Part shown: one piece after another, positions 33,529 to 45,400 of the stretch | How the letters are laid out: each line of letters opens with the position of its first letter | Position numbering within the stretch: the first letter of the stretch is position 1 | Source of the DNA: Diphasiastrum complanatum | Taxonomy: Eukaryota; Streptophyta; Lycopodiopsida; Lycopodiales; Lycopodiaceae | Length of the DNA stretch: 64,000 nucleotides | Direction of reading: 5' to 3' | Assembly: GCA_029204225.1 (NCBI GenBank) | Contig: CM055114.1 | Span: forward strand, 13,514,144-13,578,143 | The notes under the pieces: model-generated | What the model was told of the DNA's origin: nothing | Databases searched by the model: none | What the model saw: only the letters and a program-made list of their open reading frames with translations | Translations under genes and position numbers: made by a program

Positions 33529-34540
33529 TCTAACAAAATAGACCAACAATCATTCAACATAGACAAGTCCTAGGTCAACTCTAGCATCCATGAAGGGATG
33601 AAATTTAGGAAATGTTCAAAGCTTCAAATAGAGGTTGCAATTTGGCAAACTTCAAACAAAATGCTATCCTGTTTCCCACTTCCTGCGGGTCTGCATTTCC
33701 TGGTTGGGAACTGCTTTGGCAAGCTATGACAAATAGGCAGCATATGTTGGGCAAATCACTCGGCCTCATGGATAAATTAAGGTGCAGTCAGCATTGATAA
33801 TGGATTCATGCCTTCCGACTTTGTTAGATACATGACCTCAACTGCAGGTAGATTGATAGTATGGAGTAAAAACTTAAGCCTTTGATAGGTTGGATTAAGG
33901 TGTGAATTTTGTCCATTATCATGCAGACAGATAGCAAAATCTTCATGTGGTAAAATGAGATTGTCCAAACAACTAGATGGTCAAATATACTTCTTAGATG
34001 CAAACCATCTGTTGACTGAAGACGTTTGTTTGCAAGCATTACCTACAAAACATAAGCATGTAGAGTGCTATTACAGCTGCACTGCCCTGCCCTTGACCAA
34101 ATCAGAACTCAATGCTGCACATAAGCTTCCTTATTTGCTACATTTCAAGTAAGCTTTCATAGCTGTACTCAGCCAAGTTTCAAATGGATAGCAGTCTAAT
34201 GTAATTCTTTAGCCTTGATCACATCCCATATTCTGATACATGAATGGAGCGTAGACTTTTTGGATCAATGGTCTCCCTGTATGCCCATGATTATCACTTT
34301 CACAGATGTACATGGGAGCTAATTCAGCACCGAAATAACACTGACACCAATTAATGTTAAGACATTTTTTCAATACTAGGGATTTACAGCTGCACACAGC
34401 AATTCTGATTATAGTTGAATATGTTGCATAAAACCTCGAAAAAATGCTGAGAGTATGAGTCAGATAGCAGAATATCGTGGTCAGAAGCACTCTAAGACTC
34501 CAACTGAATGGCTTTTAAAGTGGAACTGTCACGTCTACCA
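33529..34540. other. Non-coding 3' flank of the phosphatase gene
   Basis: No gene, repeat end or ORF with motifs was recognised between the CA repeat and the SINE-like sequence. Confidence 0.4.
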
Positions 34541-34548
34541 ATCAATTA

Positions 34549-34685
34549 AAAGGGGCTGGCTCAGTTGGTTAGCTTGGCATCCAAAGTTTCTTCGGTCCCA
34601 AGCTCAAGGCCCCTGAAAACCAAGTTGCATGTCTTCCTCAGCTCATTTCATTCAGTAATTTAAGCCTCGAAGCAATCGCTTGACC
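34549..34685 (+). mobile_element. tRNA-related SINE-like sequence
   Basis: GGGGCTGGCTCAGTTGGTTA resembles a pol III box A and GGTCCCAAGCTCAAGGCCC a degenerate box B, about 35 bp apart, followed by T-rich sequence. No flanking duplication was defined. It lies just past the stop codon of the phosphatase gene. Confidence 0.4.
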
Positions 34686-34725
34686 TTAAGCCTTTAATAC
34701 TCTGAACTTTTTAGTATACAGCACA

Positions 34726-34815
34726 TCATAGAGTAGAAGCATTTATCTGTTCTGCTGGGTTGGCAAGGATGGCATCCAGGAATCCTTCACAAGCATCTTC
34801 CAGCAAATCTAGAAC
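34726..34815 (-). CDS. LMW-PTP exon 6 (C-terminus)
   Basis: After acceptor TTTGCAG it encodes [20 protein letters not shown] and ends NASTL, stop TGA at 34728-34726. This is the C-terminal helix of the fold. Spliced in phase 0 to exon 5 across 3174 bp. Confidence 0.88.
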   Translation of the reverse strand, partial: VLDLLEDACEGFLDAILANPAEQINASTL

Positions 34816-37800
34816 CTGCAAAGGTTTCAAGCATCAAAATCTTCCTAGACTCTTTCATATCGCTGCCAATCAGAAACATAATATGAATACTGCAGAAGAT
34901 GTTTGCTGTCTGTACTAGCACCGTCATAATAAAGTTCAAGGCTAGCTAGCAACTCAAATCAAGAAATATTAAAAAATACTCCAGAATATGATTCTGGAAA
35001 TTCACATACGCAACCAAGGCTTTTGTGGTGCTTTCACGTTAAAAACCTAGATAAAATAGCATGTCCTGTAATGCTCAAGAATGTTAATGGCACTAGATCC
35101 AGACATCTGGTTTCTACGTATCTGAAACTCTCAGAGGATTGATACTACCAACAAACATGTTCATGATGCTCTGCATAGTTACCACGAACCGCGGTTCGAA
35201 TCATTTGAAACCGGACAAAAAAGACGCGTTAAATAAAATTCTTTGGTTCGAACCGTTTTCCGATTCGAACCGGCCTGGCCGATTCGAATCAGTTCGAACC
35301 AAACGAATCGGCCCAATTTGAATCGGCTGGTAACCTTGGTGCTCTGGTATTTCAAAATCCACTGCTGGTTGTTTGCTTGGTACAACCTATCCAGTAGCAA
35401 CTCTAAATCTCGTGAATCATTATAGCATGCTCACCGTTTTCCCGGTTTCAAATCTTTGCCTCCTTTCCAACAAATCATATTGCATGATTACGAAAAGCCT
35501 GGTCAAACAAATAAGAATCAGTGAAAAACTTTTCCCAACTCAGAAACATAACTCCCCGGAAAAGTGGAGGGATGTGAAAGACGAAATAAGCAAATGTTAG
35601 CATTACATTGCCTGACACGCATGCTGTGTTTTAGATCATCTTGCCTTGTTTCAGGGTTCTGATTGGACATTGTTTTAAAAGCTGAATTATCCTTTTAAGA
35701 AAAATCTTGGTATGCTCGTTCACAGACTTTCACATTCAGAAGGTCTTTGGGTGGGGTGGAACTTTGTGCAACATCATACATCAACTCAAATTTGCATCAT
35801 TATATAAGAACCAGGCAGAACATAAAACTGGAAAGGAACAGTACTTATTCACAACTGGATGATTTAGAAATTTGACAAAAAACCTAGACAATTCAAACTT
35901 CAAGTGAGATTTGAGCCTTCTGTTATAGGAAACAATCTTCCTTGATTGGAAAATGTTTCCCCACAGAAGAAATGAGTTTCCCAAGACTTATAAGAAATGT
36001 AGTCCTAATTGGCAAACTAACCCAAGAAAGTTAGACTTGAAAAAAGACAGTTCCCCATGAGAAAAATTGCTACGAACGCAGTATATCCAAAACTATGAAG
36101 TAGCGATTTGAAATATCTGAAATAGAACCTCATTCAACAAGCAGAAATTGTTGTAACGTGAAACCTTAACCAGCTCAAAGGTGTGTCCCTGATGCTCATG
36201 ATCCAAAGAAGAAGTCATGAATTATAAAAATAAAAGATATAGCAGTCATCAAGATTATCAAGAATTTAGATATCCAAACCTAATACGCCAATACTACATG
36301 TAACCATAGCATAAAAGAAACGAATCAGACTTGAGTGAGAAACAACAAACTAGACACTGAAGAGTCATACCTGTGCTCGTCCAAGGCTGACGTCAGAATC
36401 TAACACGCAAACTTGTACTAGGCTCTGCACCCGTAGTAGGCCGTGCCTGCCTACCTGTGAGCCCTTGAACCTGCAGTTGTTCCTGCTCCTTGTCCCTGTC
36501 CCTGTCCCTGTCCAAAAACCTGTGATGCACCATCGTGCCCGTACATAATAGACAACCTCTGCCTCTCCTCATCAGAAATTCTGGGGCAATCATATATGCC
36601 CAATGCCTGCCCACCCGGCCCTCTGACCCTCAGTAAGTAAGCCCTAACCCTGGTAAGTGATCCTGTGAAGAGACCACCACAATGCAAGCATCTCATCCTA
36701 TGGACTCCCGTGCCAAGGTGTGTAGCCACATCCCCCTCAGTAAGCTCAACCTCGCCCCAAAGGCCTCGGCCCTGCACCGGCATCGTGTCAACACGAGATC
36801 AAACTTGCGAGCAAAAACAAGCAAGCAACCGTTCAGTAGAAGAAAACACACTGCATTGAAAAACATTACCAGCCTAAAACAGAGCTGAACACATCCGAGC
36901 ACGCGTCACATTGATTCTAGTAAAATCATAGCAAGTGCCAAAAAACACACGAGATTAGGGCGAGGGATAGAATAATTCCAGTGTAAGCGAAAACGGGCGA
37001 CTGACGCTAGCGTGGGAGTCCTTGCAAGCGTAAAGGAGTCCAGTGCAGGCCTAAACCATGCTACTGGCAGATGCTTGCACGATGCTCCACGCCCAAACCC
37101 TAAAAAAATTGGAATTAGGACATGGAAATTGAAATTGTGATACGGACGTAGACGGGCGGAACGGATGTTACAGGAGTCTCTGCAGGCATGTGGAAATGCA
37201 TTCTAGGCTCAGACATCACCTGAATCGGTTGCCCACAAGTCATTTTGTGAAAATGGCAAAAAAAAACAAGCATTTGGATTGTGGTGTTCAAATCTCGCAA
37301 GGCATGCCGTAATGGTTGAAACTGACCCCGTAGGAATCACCGTGGGCATGAAGAAAGGTGGTCTAAAGCCAAACTACGCTTGATTTGGCCTACAGCTCAA
37401 TGTCAACACTTGCAAAAAAACAAGCCTACACTTACCAAAAATCGAAAACTGATCGTTTCGATCTCCGCGAAGCTCCGATCCCCCTGGCACCGTGCACACC
37501 ACCTCCGTATCGCCGAGTAGATGCCTGCCGACTATGCACACGCCTCGATCGGACACTTGTAGTTCAAAATAAAAAAATTTAGCTCCTCCACGGCTGGCGC
37601 GATTCTAGCCGTGAAGAGGAGCAAAAAAAAATTTATAAACTGTTTTTTTTAACACGTTTCTGAAAGGAGAAACGCGTTTCTGGGCAACTATGCTTCAGCT
37701 TATATTCAATTCAGCCAAGATCCAAGTACTTGTGGAGATTGTCATTCAGTTATGGTTCTACATCAGATTGATCTATATATCAATGCCCCTTTCTGATGTT

Positions 37801-39379
37801 TTGCTCGTAACAGGATGGTAATTGTGTTAGTGATTCTATTTTGTTTTGGCTTTGCAAGGTAAAGGGTATCAAATACTAAACTTTCTTCTTTCCGTCAAAC
37901 AATAAGAAATATCAAACTAATCGTTTGAAATTAAGCTACAAGTAAAGACCTCCAATCTCCATAGAAATATCAGGAAAAAGAATATGTACCATTTCAAAGC
38001 CAGCTGGACCTCCATAGTATGGATCAGGTACTTCGGTTTCATTGTGATTTTTGCAATATGAGCACATCATCCTTACCTGTAGGTGCAAGAAATAATAGCT
38101 GCAAGTTGTTAGTTCATCATTTTGAAGTATAGGAAAAACAAGAGAATATGCTAAGCCGGTATAGGAAAAACAAGAAAATATGCTAAGCCCCGTGCCGCAA
38201 CCTCTCAGACATGTTCTTACAGCCACAGAGTTGGCTATCTATAAACCACAACAGTACTATGGTGCAAGCTGCAATACACTACATAGAGTCAGCTAGTGTT
38301 AACAGTCACAAATGATAATTGGCATCAGAAAGTAGCTAAACATGTCAATCTACTCGTGGCAACCTTCTGTTTTGCATCAGCAGGAAACTCTTTTCTGGAA
38401 CTCCAGATTTTGTAAGCCTTCAGTATGTCCTCTGCATACAGAAAATTTGCTTGTGTAAGGCAGGTAAAGAACAGCATAATCAAAGACTGGAAATCTATTT
38501 GACACAATGGATCTTGAGACTTCGAAATTTATTTCCCACGAATGCGACTAAGGTAGGATGCGCTGACCACAAAGTTTGTTAAGAACTTGCTATCAAGACA
38601 AGAAACTTAACGGTCAAGAGTCAATCAATGTCTAACCAAAGGAGAGTACAGTAGTTAACGGAAAAAACTTTCTTGTCAGGGTCCCTTCATAAGAGGACTA
38701 TTTGTACATCTTCGTTCCTTGAAATACGCTCCAATGTTGCTAGATATTGATTGTGACTTGCTTGCCATAAAGGCAAGGCGATATAGCACATGAATATGAG
38801 ACATAAGCTACTAGAAGCCCTAAAAATGAGGCCCTAACAGCCCAATTACACCTGAAGGAATTGGTATGAGGGAAGACAAGTTTCCATTCCTAGAAGCTAG
38901 AGCCAAACCTTTAGAAGTGATCTGCTAATGGTAGGTATGGGACCATACATTTTTGCACATCAGATGATGATTTTTCCATGGAGTAAGACATGAGTTTCTG
39001 CAAATTTGTTCACAAATGGGGGCTACAACCTCAGCGATAGAGGCTACCATATCAACAGCGATGAGAGGAGAGAGGAGGGAGTTGCCTCCCCCACTTTTAC
39101 GTGGAGCCATGGAGGGCGATGAGGGCCTTAGCAGCGATGCAGGATCAGCAATTCGTATATCTCCAATAGCAGGACCCCCTAGACACGAACAATAGCTGTG
39201 CTCCCTCCATCATCCGAAAGGGAAGGACATGTGCCCCACGAGTTGTAATTTTTGCTTCCTGTGTTACTCCCTCCCCAATACGCTCTGCTTCGGACTCCGC
39301 TAGCCTCAATGCAGCCTCTTCTCGAGCTATTGAGGTCAAGTTGGACGGTCTTCAGCTACAGTAGATCTTCTCCTTGTCC

Positions 39380-39413
<34 letters not shown>

Positions 39414-42400
39414 CCTACTATGAAGATTGGGGCATTCTCTTTTTTCTGTTATTTTTTATATTGAATGCAGCTATGCGTAAACCTGGGAGTTAATGCACCT
39501 AAATTGGACCATCTTGCACGACAGTAGTAACGATAGTCCTTGAGACATGAGTTGTAGCTATTAGGTTCGAACATCTTCCGAAGAGTGTCGAGTCAATGGT
39601 GTCGATAGTTCAACCATCGATCAAAGGTAGTGCTGCGAACCTATCTCAAACTTGCGTGCATTTCTGCAGGTTCTTCATCTGCAGCAAGTTCCCGAGTAAA
39701 TAACCAGGTCTAGGACTCTGTCGTGGATACTTAAAAGAAATAGTCAGTATTATATACAGAGGCAACTGCATCAAATGGGGTATGAAGTGGAATTAAAATT
39801 CCACCAATCTCCCTTAATTCGACTTCAAACACTTAGATGATCTTCAAATTTAACATTTTCTTAAACAGGATATGCTTGTCTTTAGACAAAGCCTTAGTGA
39901 AGATAGCAGCTACCATACTATTTGTCGAACAGTAAATCAGCTCTACATAGTTCGAATGTACTTTCTCCTGAACAAAATGAAATTGAATTTCTATATGTTT
40001 AGTCCTAGAATGAAATCTAGGATTGAGAGCAGTTCGTAAAAAAACCAGAATCGTTTGTTTTTTTTTTTGGAAATTTTTTTAGGCAATATGGGTATCAGAT
40101 GAAAACTCTGATTAAGAGCATTATTACTGTGTAGTTTGCCGACTATTTCGGGTGTAAGATGGTCCAGTTTAGGTGCATTAATCCTATTATAATTGACAAC
40201 GGAATTTAGTGTAGACAAGAAACAATGAACATGAATCTGAAATTTTGATAATAATAAAGCAAGTACATATGATGGTGCTATCCAACCATTTATTCTGTAG
40301 AAGGGCTTCAATGGTGATCTAGAATAGACTCTGGATGACTGATCTACACAATAACAGAATGCTCCAACTACTAATGAATGCCTCATAGTGTGGTAGTTAT
40401 ATAGTAACGACCATCATCTGAGAGAGCGAACAGCCAAAGGACCAAGGGGATGCATGTTATGAGCACGTAACCAGTGCCGAACCCTAGGGAACACAAGAGG
40501 TCAGATACCACAGTCAGGGTCGTGTCCAGCGTACACGACCAACATGGCAAGACAGTGTGAGTAATGTGCCTCGGCACGGTCCATAGCCATGGCGGGCCTA
40601 ACACAGCCTAGGGACCCTGTCAGCAGGATAGGGCCCCACGTTGGGTTCTTACGTGCAGTCGGCCACGTCAGAGCCATGTGGCTGACACTTGGCAGTATGC
40701 ATGCTACCAGTCCTCACACTGGGCTAGGAGGGGCTTGCTCCATATCAGGGAGTAGGCAAGGTTGGGTGGATCAGTTAGTGTTTGCCTTACTGTGGTGTTA
40801 GGATCTCTTACACTGGTTTCAGAGCCATCTCCATCTTTGGGAGTTAGTTTTCAGCAGGGGAGAAATCTACTAGGGTGTACAGACTCTTATCCAATTTTCA
40901 GAAATTGTTAGAGCAGGGCCAGCGCTGGAGAACCATCCGTATACTGAGCAAATTTCGGTAGAAACATCTGTTTTTTCCATGGGATTTGAAACAGATTATA
41001 GGTGCAGGTCCAGCGCTACCTGAGCAGCCTTCAGTTCTGATTTCTGAGGGGAAATTGTAGGCTTTTGAGCGGATTTCTATCTGAAATCGGATAGCAGGGC
41101 CAGCGCTGGACAGGGAGGAGAAAAGTGTAAATTTATGCCTGATTTTCAGAAGTTTGGGACCTAGTTTTTGTCATTAGATAGAAGGCTGATCAGCGAACAG
41201 GGTGCTCAAGAAATTCAGATCTTTGCAATCATTTTTTGGGCCCGAATCAGAGAGTTTCTGAGCAGATTAGTGGCTGTCCAACCAGCGAGGGCAGGGAGCA
41301 ATAAAACTCAGATTTGTTTGCATCTTCTTTGGGTTTTTTGCTGGCTTTTTAGAACCCCAGGTCTGCTAACCGGTCAGCGAGTAGTCTCCTCCAGAAATCC
41401 GGAAATTTGAAACACTTTTTGGGCTTCAAACTTGGATTTTCCGGGACAGTAGGTCTGAAATTTGCTGTGAAAGAACTGAGAGGGTTCCTCTTCGTATTTT
41501 CTTTGGAAGTATAGTCCTCAGAAACAGCTAAGTTTTCTTTCCCTTCTTTGTACAGTTCTAATTAGTCTTTTCAACTTTTTTTTGAGAAAAAACGTCAGGC
41601 ACTCCTTTTCTATCTCTGAAAATGACCACTTCTCCGGGACTTGATCAACTTCTGACAAGAGGCATTGATGAATTAGATATGGAATCTCTGAGGTTCAGTA
41701 AGGGGAAAGAACCCATGGAGGTGGAGGAACAAGAACAATTCGCCGAAGAATTGGTTACCAAGGAGCAGTATCTTCACTTGGTAACAGAGGTGGATGAATT
41801 GAAACGGGCTTTTGCCAATTTCAAATCCAGTACGGATGACTCGTTCGTCGAGCTCAAAAGTTTAATTTTGAACTCCGCGAAAGGAACCCTCCCATCCACT
41901 TCTCAGCCGTCCCCTTCTCCATTTCCATCAGTTTCGGGTGAGCCTATGCGGTCTCATCCCAGTGTCTTTAAAGACTTAAAGCCTCTTACTTTTCTTGGGG
42001 AAGAGAAGGATAGAAACACAGATATTCTACACACCTTCCTCAACAAATGGAACTGTAAAACAGACCCCTGACCATTTGCAAGCTATTGAGGCCAGTCTTT
42101 CCCTAGGGTCCATGGCCTATAAGTGGTGGTTAAACCTCCAGGAGACCGGGTAGACTCCCCGGTCATGGAAAGCTTTTGAAGAAGCCTTCCTAAGAGAGTT
42201 TCTACCAGAAAATGAACTTGATAGAGCCTGGGAAGCCTGGGAGAAAACAATAATGAACAAATCTTTAATCCAATATATCTCGCAGTATCGAGAGACAATT
42301 TTAAAGATAAAAAATATGGATGATTATCAAAAAATCAGAGGATTCGTCTGTGGCCTTGAAGATGAATATAAAGTAGAGGTCTAGAGAAACTCGCCCACTA

Positions 42401-45400
42401 CCCTAGACAAAGCTCTCATATATGCTCAACTCTATGATGATTTAGTGGGTAGAAAGAAGGCGAGACAACAACCTCTTTCTGAGCAGCCTCCTCAGAAAGA
42501 CTTTCAAGTTAAAAAGAAATTTTTAAAACGAAAGAAAGAAGATAAAATTAAGAGTGAAGCTCCTCAGAAACGCCCATCGCTCATACAGCCCTTAAAACCA
42601 GAAGATTTTGAGAAAGCCAAACAAGAACGTTTGTGGGGCCTTTCATTAAAAAAGATAAGAAAGATAAAAATCAAGTTCATCTTGTTCAGATAGTAAGTTT
42701 CCCAAGTGACTCTGCAGCTTCCAAGGTCAAAGTGTTTCATAAAGACCATGAACACTGTTGCCAACTAACTTCTACAATGCTAGCGAGACCCTTCAGTTTT
42801 GGGCCGCATGACCTAGTACGTATGCATGGGAAAGTTGGTAACCAATCAGTCAGAATCATGGTTGATGATGGGGCGACCCATAATTTCATCAACTACACCC
42901 TAGTTAAAAAACTCAAACTTCCAGAAGTACCTAGTCAGGACTCAGCATAGGTACATAGTTTCATTAGCTAAGGGTGAAGACAAGAAAATTTGGAAAACTA
43001 TGGTAAGTAATTTAAATCTTGGTATTCAGGGATATCAAGATGAAATAAACTTTCAGATAATGCACCGAGATCGCACAGACATTGTTCTGGGGAGAGACTG
43101 GCCCTACAGCTTAGGACCTTCCCTCGACAAAGTATCAAGAGAACACCCTCAGCTTTCAGCATAAAGGCCGAGAGATCTAGTTGCATGGGGAGCATGATGT
43201 CCCCAACGGCCCTATGGTTTGCAGTTCAGAGCTCTGTCAGTTAATCGGAGACAACGACCATCAGGTATTCATATGTGACTTTCAGTTTATTCCAGAAGTT
43301 TCTATTTCTAGTTCTTTACAGCAGAAAATCAGTAAATTAGAAACTTTGTTGTCTAAATTTATAGATGTTTTTCCTGAACAAAGCCCTCAATAAAGTCACA
43401 ATTAAGAATAAATACCCAATGCCTCGGGCAGACGAGTTGTTTGATCAACTCGACGAGGCTAAGTTTTTCAGTAAAATAGACCTAAGATTGAGATAACATC
43501 AAGTCCGCATAAAGTCGGAAGATGTCCCGAAAACAGCTTTCAGGACTCCTCATGGTCATTATGAGTTTAAGGTGATGCCTTTTGGGCTCACAAATGCTCT
43601 AGCTACCTTCATGACCTTGATGAACAGTGTTGTAGTCGTATTTTTAGATGATATCCTCGTGTACAGTACGACGAGGAAAGAAAGCATAAGCTTTATGCTA
43701 AGAAACCTAAGTGTGAATTCTTCGTTGAAGAAGTAGCTTATTTGGGTCACATTATCTTGGAAGATGGGATTAAAGTGGACCCTAATAAGGTCAAAGCCAT
43801 ACTCAGTTGGCTGAGACCTCAGAATATTTTAGAGCTTCAGATCTTTCTAGATTTGGCGGGATATTACAGACCTTTGAAATCAGCCTGAGCACAGAGGTCG
43901 GAAAGCTCGTTGGGCTGAATTAATGCAAGAGTTTGATATATAGACGGGGGAAATTCAACACAGTAGCAGATGCACTTAGTAGAATGCCTATGGTGAACAA
44001 GCTGAGTTTTATTCATATTTGTAGTGAGTTACTCGAGTCCTTGAGAGGGAAATGCCAACATGATGCATTCTTCTCTATTATCTGGAACTCAGTCCAGAGC
44101 AGACAGTTACAGACTCCAGAACCAGTTCCCGGGGCTGGTGCCAGTTCATCCAAGAATACGGCAGCTTCCGTTGAGGATGATGATGAGTCCGAGTATACGT
44201 CAGATGACGTTGAGGATTCTGAGCCTGTATTACCCAAGCAAACCCCAGTGGTTGAGAATCAGTTGACTCAAGGATTCATATGGAAACAATATTCCATTCA
44301 GGATGAGTACTTCCTCTATAGAGATAGAGTATGTGTCCCCAATTCAGAGGATTATAGGCAGCAGGTCCTATATGAGTGTCATGACAGTCCTAGTGCGGGG
44401 CACCCAGGCATTTAAAAGACCTATGAGCTTCTTCGTAGGCAATTTTTCTAGCCCAATATGAAAAAGGATGTCCAGCAATATGTAACCAGTTGCCAGAAAT
44501 GTCAGGTAAATAAAGTAGAGCATTTAAAGGCAGGAGGGTTGTTACAGCCCTTAGATATACCAGCTAGTAAATGGGAGAGTATCTCCATGGATTTTATAGT
44601 AGGCCTGCCTAAAACCCAAAAGGGTAATGGCGCTATATGGGTTCACAATTGACCGTCTGACCAAAATGGCTCACTTTATTTCGACCAAAACAACCGTTAG
44701 AGCTCTAGAGTTAGCGAGGTTATTTATAGATGGGCTATTTAAATTGTACGGTCTACCTTCCGGCATAGTCAGCGACCGGGACAGTAAGTTTAATGGAAAT
44801 TTTTGGAGGGTAGTATTCCATCATCTCCATACTAAACTTAACATCGTCGACAGTCAAACAGAAAGAGTAAATCAGGTGCTAAAGGATATGCTTCGCGCAT
44901 ACATCAGCAAAAAGCAGACTAATTGGGAGGAGTATCTCTCGATACTAGAGTTTGCTTATAACAGTACTATTACAACTCCCTAGGATCATCGCATGCCTTG
45001 AAAGTTCCGCACACCCCATACCAGTGACGACGCACCATAACCGCCCAACCGTAGGGTCACAACCGACCCACCCCCATGCCCTGGAGCAATCGACATAATC
45101 ATGCCCGGTCAAGCCTCCTACGATAATTGGCGTCCCATACCACCAACCATCGCACTCGGCTCTCCCTAGCACACATCTCCTGGCCTGGAGATACATCCTG
45201 GCTCATGCACGTGCTCTCCATCCACCAACTCCCAGGTAGACTCAGTGAATGGAAAGAGGGAAACTCCACCACTATATAGGCATAGCACAGTGGGTCCCAT
45301 CAAGCACGGTTCTGCCGACGACACGTGACCGCCTAGGATGGTGACGCGTGGCACCTAGACATGTCGATAACTCCAGTCCTACGTCATGCCCCTTGCGAGG

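Noticed and set aside
40589-40801. ORF in the gypsy A LTR
   Set aside because: It is a frame inside the GC-richer LTR and disappears in the partner LTR at 57968.
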